Part shown: in pieces, positions 35,695-42,966 of the stretch
Numbering within the stretch: the stretch's first letter is position 1
Layout of the letters: each line of letters begins with the position of its first letter
Assembly (NCBI RefSeq): GCF_025989125.1
Contig: NZ_JAPDNR010000001.1
Location: forward strand, 2,028,301 to 2,092,300
DNA: 64,000 nucleotides
Source: Chitinophaga nivalis
Lineage (GTDB): Bacteria > Bacteroidota > Bacteroidia > Chitinophagales > Chitinophagaceae
Direction: 5' to 3'
The notes under the pieces: generated by a model
The model's database searches: none
What the model was told of the DNA's origin: nothing
What the model saw: the letters and a program-made list of their open reading frames with translations, nothing else
Program-made: the position numbers and the translations under genes

Positions 35695-35883
35695 ATGAAA
35701 AATTTTGAATTATTAGGTAAAAGCCTAAACAGAAATGCTATGAGAATTATCACTGGTGGTATGACTTACGCTCAACAAAGTGGTGTTCTCTGTGATGACG
35801 TAGACTGTCAAATTGGGTGTATACTCGCTGGACACCACGGAGGTTACTGTTACTTCCACTTTCATTGTTATTGTAATTATTAA
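35695..35883 (+). CDS. Double-glycine-leader Cys/His-rich peptide precursor
   Basis: 62 residues. The leader MKNFELLGKSLNRNAMRIIT-GG (residues 1-22) matches the Bacteroidota GG-type natural-product or bacteriocin leader pattern (L-x-x-LG-K-x-L-x-RNxM-xxIxGG). The core (23-62) has Cys at 33, 38, 42, 52, 58 and 60 and His at 47, 48, 55 and 57, with an aromatic end (GGYCYFHFHCYCNY). Such precursors are cleaved and exported by C39-peptidase ABC transporters, but none and no modifying enzyme is in this window. It may mature as a disulfide-rich peptide or be modified by enzymes elsewhere. An 18-bp terminator lies 230 nt downstream. Confidence 0.75.
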   Translation: MKNFELLGKSLNRNAMRIITGGMTYAQQSGVLCDDVDCQIGCILAGHHGGYCYFHFHCYCNY

Positions 35884-36059
35884 GAATGGAACCAGGCATG
35901 GCGAAAAACTTCCTGTTAAACGAATGCCCGTTATGGGTTTCAGGAATTGGAATTTGGGAGTAGATAAATTAATCATTTAATGAACAGTTATGGTTCCATT
36001 TTTATTATTTGTAGCGGTAACCATCATTTGATAAATGGTAGTTAACGGGAGTGAAGTAG

Positions 36060-36144
36060 TATAAACTGACCTGGGAAAATTAAAGAGGAATCGACTAACA
36101 ATCCGACTAAAAATGCAAAGAAACCCGTTCAATGAGCGGGTTTC
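36060..36144. repeat. att-like direct repeat, copy A
   Basis: An ~80-bp module related to the module at 40494-40573. It shares AAAATTAAAG, GGAATCGACTAACAA, CGACTAAAAA and the hairpin core TGAGCGGGTT. The copies differ mainly at the start and in a short insertion before the hairpin. It marks the left side of the gene-poor island. Confidence 0.7.
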
Positions 36145-36154
36145 TTTGCATTTT
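36110..36154. terminator. 18-bp perfect stem-loop terminator
   Basis: Arms AAAATGCAAAGAAACCCG / CGGGTTTCTTTGCATTTT with a 9-nt loop TTCAATGAG. Could terminate the peptide-precursor transcript on the plus strand and transcripts from the right on the minus strand. Confidence 0.8.
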
Positions 36155-36391
36155 CGCTGGGTGGAGGGGGCAATGTTCGAGCTTATTTGTTGCAGATTGG
36201 AGACAATAGTAGTCTGTGGTTCTTAAATTTAAGATGGCGGTAGATCATTATGGGGATTTGTTTTTCTATTTAAATAATGTGTAAATATTTAAAAATACTA
36301 TTGCGGTGGCATCCATCTCTAAAATGCCGGGAGGTCAAAATGCTGGGTAGAATCTGCGGCTTTAATTGAGTGAAAAAGAGCGTAAATGAAT

Positions 36392-36416
36392 AAAGCCTGC
36401 GACCAGCGCAGGCTTT
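36392..36416. terminator. 10-bp stem-loop inside the island
   Basis: AAAGCCTGCG, loop ACCAG, CGCAGGCTTT. It lies just outside the left inverted-repeat arm and downstream of the minus-strand cassette, so it is probably the cassette's terminator; the T-tail is weak. Confidence 0.55.
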
Positions 36417-36430
36417 GAAATTTCTAGTGA

Positions 36431-36494
36431 TCCGGCTAAATTTTCCATGAACACTCTTTTCGCATTAATGGCCCTCACTATAGCAAAACAGGTT
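36431..36494 (-). repeat. 64-bp inverted repeat, left arm
   Basis: Its reverse complement (AACCTG...TTTAGCCGGA) matches 38643-38706 at 54 of 64 positions without gaps by my count. The arms face each other across the two-gene cassette, with the AACCTG ends pointing inward. Confidence 0.8.
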
Positions 36495-36690
36495 CAAAAA
36501 AATATAACGCACCGGTCTCCTTCTCCTCCTTTGAATACCTTCTGCATAATTTTTTTGTTATCCACATTTTTTCATCCAAAATTCTTATTTTAAAAAACTA
36601 CTGAACTAGTAACTTAGAATATCTATCAGGTTTTTAGGACCCACCGGTTTTTTTTGATAAAAAACACCTGATTAGATACTTATTTTTAGC

Positions 36691-37119
36691 CTATTTATCA
36701 GGATTCCATGCCTCTGGTTTCTCATTCTTAGGTTTAGGAGGAGGAGTCACTACTGTATCGGAAACAGGCGTATCATTCTTAACCTTATCAGCAGTCTCTC
36801 TGGCTTTACCCATCACTCCTGCACCAGGATCAACTACCGTCGAAGGATTAGCCATCGATGTTTCTACGCTGTTACTACATTGGTTAATATCAGCCGTCAC
36901 TGATTTGATGAAGTTGAGTACTATATTGGATTGTGGAGAAGTTTCTCTCACGATTTTCGGATCTTGCTGAACTGGTTGTTCAGGTTTAAACGGATCGTGA
37001 GGAGCGACACTGACTGATTCATTTTCTTTTTTTGGTATGAATCCCGAAAGTTGCTCTTCTGCTGTACTTCCCCCACCAGATAAACTGCGGGCAAAATTGA
37101 AAATATCTTGAAATGCCAT
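36691..37119 (-). CDS. Small partner protein of the pore-former-like gene, unknown
   Basis: 142 residues: a short helical start MAFQDIFNFARSLSGGGSTAEEQL, a Pro/Glu/Gln linker, a central helix SNIVLNFIKSVTADINQCSNSVE, and a Pro/Lys-rich end (VVTPPPKPKNEKPEAWNPDK). No signal peptide and no recognised domain. It lies 30 nt after the pore-former-like gene on the same strand. It may be an immunity protein, chaperone or second toxin component; this is inference from position only. It falls in AT-rich DNA unlike the flanking core genes, suggesting transfer. Confidence 0.6.
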   Translation of the reverse strand: MAFQDIFNFARSLSGGGSTAEEQLSGFIPKKENESVSVAPHDPFKPEQPVQQDPKIVRETSPQSNIVLNFIKSVTADINQCSNSVETSMANPSTVVDPGAGVMGKARETADKVKNDTPVSDTVVTPPPKPKNEKPEAWNPDK

Positions 37120-37149
37120 ATTATTGTATTTAGATAAGTTATATTAATT

Positions 37150-38331
37150 TTACAAATTATGAGGGCGCTCTGTTCCAAATTTTTGACTAGCATCTCTATA
37201 AAGCGGCTTAGTCTCAAAAATAGTATGGATTACATCCAGCGCTGATACTGTTTCTGCCATTCCTTTTGCTCTGTATAATTTACCTGACTCTACGAGCTGC
37301 AAATAAGATATATTAACAGGAATTATTTTAGACGGAGTTAAATAATTAGTACTGGCAAGTGGCGGCCCATTCCCATCCGCAATAGGAAGAACTAAGTCGT
37401 CATAATTCAATGCAATATATCCACCAAACGTAATGGGTATTTCATAGGTAAATTGCTTCACCTGACGCCTTTGTGTTGCTGTGGTTTCAACGCGGGAGTT
37501 GGGAGAAATACTACCTGAAACATTAGAACTTGAATTCCATGATGTTGTTACTGTACCAGAAATTGTGCCCGTCAAAGAAAGCCCTAGTTCTGCATGTAAC
37601 TCTCCACGACCGATAGCAGTACCTGTTCCCGTGAAACTTACCATGTTTGAATTGGTGGAAGCAATATCCGTTTTTGTAGTAACTTCCGATTTACTTTCAG
37701 TACCAGATTCATCTTCAGTACCTATATCGTCTTTATGATTATGATCATGATGGTTTTGTTTGGTAGTATTGCCGGTAAGATTTTGCAGGCTATTAGTCAA
37801 ACTCTCTGTCAAAATCGTCTGTATAGTCTGTGACATTTGTCCTTGTAGTTCCCCGGCAACCAATCCGCCAAAAGTAGCGCTTCCCGTAGTGGATAAAGTC
37901 CAGGAGATGGTATTTTCTATATTAAATTCAATAGTGTCGGCAAACTGACGTACCTCAGCAGATCTATTGTCATAGGTCCTGGTAGATATTACATCCGCAA
38001 CGGGTGGAATGATATTCGACCTTTCTTCAAATAAGGGGGCTCCAATTTCGAAAAATCCGATCCATCCTCTTTGTGCAGCGTTCGGATCAGGGAAATTACC
38101 AAATTTTTGATCGTTTATAGAAACTCCTACTGGCCATAACGGAATTTGTTGATTTTTACTATCCAGCACAGGTACTCCTTTTTGATCTACTTTAACCCTT
38201 CTTAATTCAGGTACTTTTTTATTCAAAAAATCCTGAATTAAATTAGGTGTTATTCCTAACTCTTCCATGTTTTCAACTGTGATGACGCGGCGTTTCGCGG
38301 CATCCACAGTGTAAGTGGTGATTTGTGGCAT
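37150..38331 (-). CDS. Candidate aerolysin/ETX-MTX2-like beta-pore-forming protein
   Basis: 393 residues, no signal peptide. The first ~130 residues are a mixed domain (GVSINDQKFGNFPDPNAAQRGWIGFFE). From ~135 on, the protein becomes a Ser/Thr-rich series of alternating strands (IEFNIENTISWTLSTTGSATFGG; SFTGTGTAIGRGELHAELGLSLTGTISGTVTTSWNSSSNVSG). Then comes SPNSRVETTATQRRQVKQFTYEIPITFGGYIALNYDD, which resembles the ETX/MTX2 signature of the form 'VPPNSKVEVT...VPF.A.V'. A His/Asp-rich insert (HHDHNHKDD, ~194-203) sits where the membrane hairpin would be. The fold call is pattern recognition only. It is first in a two-gene unit flanked by inverted repeats. Confidence 0.55.
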   Translation of the reverse strand: MPQITTYTVDAAKRRVITVENMEELGITPNLIQDFLNKKVPELRRVKVDQKGVPVLDSKNQQIPLWPVGVSINDQKFGNFPDPNAAQRGWIGFFEIGAPLFEERSNIIPPVADVISTRTYDNRSAEVRQFADTIEFNIENTISWTLSTTGSATFGGLVAGELQGQMSQTIQTILTESLTNSLQNLTGNTTKQNHHDHNHKDDIGTEDESGTESKSEVTTKTDIASTNSNMVSFTGTGTAIGRGELHAELGLSLTGTISGTVTTSWNSSSNVSGSISPNSRVETTATQRRQVKQFTYEIPITFGGYIALNYDDLVLPIADGNGPPLASTNYLTPSKIIPVNISYLQLVESGKLYRAKGMAETVSALDVIHTIFETKPLYRDASQKFGTERPHNL

Positions 38332-39954
38332 ATTTTGAGATTATATTTGATGTTATTATGTTGCTTTCTTACAACAATAGTCCGGTGGTTTTTTAAACTA
38401 AGAATTTGGGATGAAAAGATTTGGGTAACAAAAAAGTTATACAAAATATATTCAAAGAAGGAGAAAGAGCATGAAAAAGGGGCATGATTTGGTATGAAAC
38501 AAAAGAGAACCGCCTTTAATAAATCGATAGGATTTATCAGCACAGGTATGGATCAAATAATTGGAATGCCCCAACCTCAGAAGACATTTCTTACATGGCT
38601 TTTTTGAAAAATGAGGAATGCTTCGGGCGGGTTCATTTATTAAACCTGTTCCGCTGTAGTGAGGGTCATTATTGCGAAAAGAATATTCGTGGGCAATTTA
38701 GCCGGAAAATAAACTTCCCGGGATTGTTTGATAGCGCGTTTCTTAGTCTGATGCATGATAAACCAGCAAACGGCGTCATGACTAATGACATTTTAAATCT
38801 TTTCATAAGGATTAACATTTTAGGGGCTAAAGAATAAAAAATTTAATCAATGCTACTGGATTAAATCGATGTTGAAAGTATTCTTATCTGGTATTCATCC
38901 GTATAACTTTTTTAAGGCATAACAGGTTTACATTAAGTATTAACGGCGCTAAAAGCCGGATCAATATGAAAAAGATCATAATGACTTCCGGTTGTTCTTT
39001 GGAGATTATCACTGTTAATAATTGAAGTATCAATATACAGTACTCTTACGTTTTGATGTAATGAGAGTCTGCCTATCAGGGCTTAACAGGTATTACAAAC
39101 CAGTCTTAACAACAAGTGTATTATTTTTGAGTTAACTGCGCTATGAGGTTCTTTGGGGTTCTCAATTGATGCTGTGTCTCCTGATTTTATTTCTTATTTC
39201 AGATACAATCTATATGAACCGTTATATGGAGTAAACCTCAATAGCCGTAACTCAGTACATTTCTTAGATACGACAATTGGATTTCTTTAATGGACTTATT
39301 GAATGGTTAATACAAACTGGTTACAAACTAAAAGAAACTAAGCTATAAAAAACTTTTTTGTCCAATCAAATGAAGCTGATTTTCCAGGTTATTTCAAGTT
39401 AACCAATATGAATATAGGATTTATTTATTGAAGTTGGCATTTTTTTTTGCCAAAGATTTTTTAAAAAATATAGCAATATAAAATATTCCGATTTTCAAAA
39501 AAACAAACTTAAAATAGTGTGATTTAGAGGTCATCCAGGATGATGATTTGAATGTCAAATAAGAGTTAGAGACGTCTGCTATCTTCATTTTTAGCTCTCT
39601 CATGAAATCACCGGGTGTTCATGCTGTAATGATATAGAATTAAAGACACGGAACATTCAATGGAGAAGATTATACGGCAGAAGATTGATCATGATAAATA
39701 TGATATTACACGCAGCAATTATAAAGAAGTAGCGACTGATCTAATCAGACTTCGTACTGTATATTTATTCAAAGAAAATTGAGAACTTGAACATGAATGT
39801 ATAAATAGAAAATGGTCTCCTCAACCAACGACATTACCAGCGAACCTAAATAACCTACTGCATACATCGAAGAAATATTCTGGCAACCGGGGTTAACGTC
39901 GGGGATGTACTTAAACACACCGCATTCTTTCAAATTGCTGCTGCTTCGGCTGGC
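38332..39954. other. Gene-poor AT-rich part of the island
   Basis: Apart from the right arm of the 64-bp inverted repeat (38643-38706), I see no supported gene. Short frames exist at 38595-38837 (which covers the repeat arm) and at 39660-39782 (MEKIIRQKIDHDKYDITRSN start), but neither shows family character. The texture is of decayed DNA. Confidence 0.5.
38643..38706 (+). repeat. 64-bp inverted repeat, right arm
   Basis: AACCTGTTCCGCTG ... TTTAGCCGGA; partner of 36431-36494. It lies about 310 nt upstream of the pore-former-like gene's start. Confidence 0.8.
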
Positions 39955-40227
39955 ATGAGAAGCGCTATTGCCCCTATTTTCCAAGCAGCCGCCACATCAA
40001 ACATTACCACCGATCCTTTTCTTCAAACTGCAAACAAATGCAGTACGAAAATTGATGACAATCCATTTCTTCAAGCCGCAAACAAAGATGCCGTGAAGCA
40101 GTCACCGCCCCCTGATATTGCTAAAAAGAAAGCAACCGGGAAAAACTGCCTGTTAAAAATAACAGACAAAATAACACCAAAAAATAAAGGACAATTACAA
40201 CGAGCGTTTAAAACTCAGGTCCTCTAA
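39955..40227 (+). CDS. Small protein with DPFLQ/NPFLQ repeat, probably a relic
   Basis: 90 residues. The frame is also open without a start codon back to about 39860 (ILATGVNVGDVLKHTAFFQ), so the visible piece may be the remnant of a larger gene. It contains a short duplicated motif, DPFLQTANK and NPFLQAANK, and a Lys-rich end. No family recognised. It lies in the decayed island next to the att-like repeats. Translation is doubtful. Confidence 0.35.
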   Translation: MRSAIAPIFQAAATSNITTDPFLQTANKCSTKIDDNPFLQAANKDAVKQSPPPDIAKKKATGKNCLLKITDKITPKNKGQLQRAFKTQVL

Positions 40228-40289
40228 GGATTATGTAACAAATAATATACTTTAGTAAAAGCTAATTAACCTGAATAAAGTACGGGAAA

Positions 40290-40394
40290 GAAATCGGAGT
40301 TATATAAAAGGAACTCAACTAAACACTCGACTAAAAAACAAAACCCCACGCCTTGCGTGGAGGTTTATAAGTTGTCTGTGATCCCGCTGGGATT
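40290..40394. repeat. att-like direct repeat, copy B, with tRNA 3'-end-like fragment
   Basis: Shares ACTCGACTAAAAAA with copy C at 40494-40573; both also share TTAACCT[GT]AATAAAG just upstream. A hairpin follows (CCACGC CTT GCGTGG, 40346-40360) with a T-tail on the minus strand, then GTGATCCCGCTGGGATT (40378-40394), which reads like the start of the T-arm and acceptor end of a minus-strand tRNA cut short. The order is the same as in copy C, where an intact tRNA-Asp follows. Confidence 0.5.
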
Positions 40395-40493
40395 ATAATT
40401 TATGTTTTACTTTCTATGCAAATAAAAAATTTAAAGTTAGCGAATTCAATAGCTGAGAGGCTTAGTCAACGATAGTTAACCTTAATAAAGCTA

Positions 40494-40573
40494 TATAAAC
40501 CAGTCGGGGAAAATTAAAGGGGAATCGACTAACAACTCGACTAAAAAAGAAAAACCCGCTCACTGAGCGGGTT
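40494..40573. repeat. att-like direct repeat, copy C, beside tRNA-Asp
   Basis: TATAAAC ... GGAATCGACTAACAA ... CTCGACTAAAAAAG and a hairpin. It is closely related to copy A (36060-36144) and ends 14 nt from the 3' end of the tRNA-Asp gene, the usual place for tyrosine-recombinase attachment sites. Confidence 0.7.
40546..40573 (-). terminator. Terminator of tRNA-Asp
   Basis: 9-bp stem AACCCGCTC / GAGCGGGTT with loop ACT. On the minus strand it is followed by TTTCTTTTTT, directly downstream of the tRNA. Confidence 0.82.
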
Positions 40574-40587
40574 CCTGATAAATCTTG

Positions 40588-40661
40588 CGGACCAGACGGG
40601 ACTCGAACCCGCGACCTCCGCCGTGACAGGGCGGCATTCTAACCAACTGAACTACTGATCC
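40588..40661 (-). tRNA. tRNA-Asp (anticodon GTC)
   Basis: 74 nt. Acceptor stem GGATCAG / CTGGTCC pairs fully (one G-U), with G as discriminator and CCA not encoded. The anticodon loop CTGTCAC gives anticodon GTC, and the T arm GCGGGTTCGAGTCCCG is intact. Its 3' end borders the att-like repeat and marks the island's right boundary. Confidence 0.96.
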
Positions 40662-40790
40662 TCACTGTGGACGGGCCTTTTTGCCCTACCGTTGTCCCCG
40701 TTTGGGGTTGCAAATATAGAAATATTTATTTCATTTCGCCAAATAAATTTTTAATTTTTTTTAATGATACGCTGTAATGCATACTGGTGG

Positions 40791-41462
40791 CTATTTTGAT
40801 TGCTCTTTGTAGGCCTCCATTGCTAAGCGTGCATAATGATCAGCGATACGGGTAGTCTCCGGCAACCGGTATTGCGTAGCCATTTTCAGCACAATAGCAG
40901 TAGCCGTGTCCAGGGATATTTTATGGCCAACGGAAACAAATACCGGATTGATACCGGCTTGGGTGCGCAAGGCATGGCCAATCAGCGACTGGTCATCCTC
41001 GGCATACAGGCCGGCCATGCTGCCTCTTGGTTCGTCCAGGGGCCCGTATTGGCCACACAGCCTTGTTTTCCCACAGCCAATCACGGGTTTGTCGAGGGTG
41101 ACCCCTAAATGACAGGCCAGCCCAAACCGGCGTTGATGCGCCAGTCCCTGTCCATCGCAGATGATGAGGTCCGGTTGTACGGTCAGTTTTTCGTATGCCC
41201 GTAACAGTGGGGGCATCTCCCGGAAAGAAAACAGTCCTGGTATATAGGGAAAAGTAACTTCCATACAATGAGATGCCACGGCGATCACTTCCAGGGTTTC
41301 ATAGTGTAGCAGTACAATGCTGCCGGCAATGAGGGAAGAATCTTTATCGTATTCCACATCCGTACCGGCAATGATGTTAATGGTGGCCGGTAGTTGATCG
41401 GTGCAGATGACCTGTTGTTTCAGCGTTTCCTGTATGGCAATGGCTTCGGCTGTAGTAAGCAT
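40791..41462 (-). CDS. nfi: Endonuclease V (deoxyinosine 3' endonuclease)
   Basis: 223 residues, standard length. Catalytic features: GTDVEYDKD (first Asp), LFSFREMP (Glu), LIICDGQGLAHQRRFGLA (Asp, and the conserved GxGxAHxRxxGLA stretch) and SVGHKISLDTA near the C-terminus. The wedge motif FPYIPGLFSFRE is intact. It cleaves the second phosphodiester bond 3' of deoxyinosine in DNA repair. It lies alone on the minus strand, just outside the island. Confidence 0.95.
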   Translation of the reverse strand: MLTTAEAIAIQETLKQQVICTDQLPATINIIAGTDVEYDKDSSLIAGSIVLLHYETLEVIAVASHCMEVTFPYIPGLFSFREMPPLLRAYEKLTVQPDLIICDGQGLAHQRRFGLACHLGVTLDKPVIGCGKTRLCGQYGPLDEPRGSMAGLYAEDDQSLIGHALRTQAGINPVFVSVGHKISLDTATAIVLKMATQYRLPETTRIADHYARLAMEAYKEQSK

Positions 41463-41555
41463 AGGATGATTTGCCGGGAAATTACAAATTAAGCAGGAGA
41501 TGATAATGGCGGCATGCTGCTTAATTCGTAATTTGAAGGTACTAATTCGCCTTAT

Positions 41556-42956
41556 ATGGAAGCTATCACAGCATTACAGCTCAAACAAATTCCAGCCCTG
41601 GAAGAGGTGCCGGCAGCGCAGCTGCAATGGCTCATTGATGCGTCGGAAGATAAGCTGCTAGCGGAAGGCGACTTCCTGTTCCGGACTGGTGACCCGATAG
41701 TCGCGACGATGATTGTGATGACGGGAAAGGTGCGTATGTCTGCCTCCGTAAATGGTCACTACCGGGAGATTGCGGAGCTGAATGACGGGAGTATCACCGG
41801 CTGGCTGCCCTTTTCACGGGCGAAAAATGCATTGGGCAATGGTACCTGCATCAAGGAAACGCGGGTGTTGATTTGTCCGGCAGAAAAGATCAAAGCCAGT
41901 ACAGCGCAGCATTATGAACTGACGGAAGCATTGGTGCATATCATGACCAGCCGGGTGCGGGAAAATACTTCTATGCAGCAACAGAATGAGAAAATGATGG
42001 CCCTGGGTAAATTGTCTGCCGGACTGGCCCATGAGCTGAATAATCCGGTGGCAGCGATTGTGCGGAGTGCAGCAGGGCTGAGCGATAATATCCGGGGGAT
42101 TCCGGAAATATTCAAACAGATGGCAGCGATGCAGCTCACATCGGAACAGGCCACTGTTATTGTAGACCAGTTAAATGTTATACAGGCAGGTGAACCGGAG
42201 AAACCATTCAGCTTAATGGAGTTGTCGGACCGCGAAGAGGCCATTGAAACATGGCTGGAGAGCAAAGGGGTGACACAGTATGAAACAGCGGCTATATTGG
42301 CGGCATATGGCGTTACTACCACTGACCTGGCTACTTTCAGTGACCAGTTGCCGGCAGCACAGTTAGCGGTTATCTTCGACTGGATACAACGGGCGCTGGT
42401 AGCCAACAGGATGGTAAAGGATATGCTGTTGTCGGCCAGAAGTATTGCTGATCTGGTATCTGCCGTAAAGAGTTATACCTACATGGATCAGGCAACGGAT
42501 ATGCAGTTTATAGATATCCACACAGGTTTGCATAATACGCTTACCTTGCTGGATTATAAGCTGCGTAAAGGTAATGTGGAAGTAGTCACCCGTTTTGATA
42601 CAACGTTGCCAAGGATAAAGGCACTGGCAGGAGAGCTGAATCAGGTGTGGACCAATCTCATTGACAATGCCATTGACGCCATGGAAACCCATCAGAAAGG
42701 ACAACTGGAAATCACCACTACACAGGACCGGCAATGTATTCATGTGCTGATATCAGATGATGGTATTGGTATCCCGGAAGAAAACCGTTCACGCGTATTT
42801 GAACCTTTTTTTACCACCAAGGAAATCGGTAAAGGTACCGGTCTGGGATTGGATATGGTGAGCCAGATTATAAACCGGCACCGCGGATCGGTGAAGCTGA
42901 TACCGGCACCCGGAAAAACCATATTCAGGATCTCTTTTCCTGTAGAAAATAATTAA
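41556..42956 (+). CDS. Histidine kinase with N-terminal cyclic-nucleotide-binding domain
   Basis: 466 residues. Residues ~10-125 form a CRP-type cNMP-binding domain (LLAEGDFLFRTGDPIVATMIVMTGKVRMS). The dimerisation/phosphoacceptor helix is LSAGLAHELNNPVAAIV (His ~158), with a long helical insert after it (~180-290). The ATPase core has N box NQVWTNLIDNAIDAME, G1 DDGIGIPEENRSRVFEPFFTT and G2 GKGTGLGLDMV. No membrane segment, so it senses a cytosolic signal. The next gene begins 10 nt after its stop and encodes a receiver domain, so the two should form a phosphorelay. Confidence 0.92.
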   Translation: MEAITALQLKQIPALEEVPAAQLQWLIDASEDKLLAEGDFLFRTGDPIVATMIVMTGKVRMSASVNGHYREIAELNDGSITGWLPFSRAKNALGNGTCIKETRVLICPAEKIKASTAQHYELTEALVHIMTSRVRENTSMQQQNEKMMALGKLSAGLAHELNNPVAAIVRSAAGLSDNIRGIPEIFKQMAAMQLTSEQATVIVDQLNVIQAGEPEKPFSLMELSDREEAIETWLESKGVTQYETAAILAAYGVTTTDLATFSDQLPAAQLAVIFDWIQRALVANRMVKDMLLSARSIADLVSAVKSYTYMDQATDMQFIDIHTGLHNTLTLLDYKLRKGNVEVVTRFDTTLPRIKALAGELNQVWTNLIDNAIDAMETHQKGQLEITTTQDRQCIHVLISDDGIGIPEENRSRVFEPFFTTKEIGKGTGLGLDMVSQIINRHRGSVKLIPAPGKTIFRISFPVENN

Positions 42957-42966
42957 ACCAGCAGTT

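Larger units (their letters stand above)
36155..36690. other. Gene-poor stretch inside the island
   Basis: No coding frame can be supported. It holds a 10-bp hairpin AAAGCCTGCG / CGCAGGCTTT (36392-36416) and one arm of the 64-bp inverted repeat (36431-36494). AT-rich. Confidence 0.5.

Noticed and set aside
38595..38837. 80-residue plus-strand frame starting MAFLKNEECFGR
   Set aside because: It covers the right arm of the 64-bp inverted repeat, has no family character, and the other arm is interrupted by a stop in the corresponding frame; treated as chance.
40575..40661. Plus-strand frame over the tRNA reading GPDGTRTRDLRRDRAAF
   Set aside because: This is the well-known false peptide produced by translating the antisense of a tRNA gene; the tRNA-Asp explains it.
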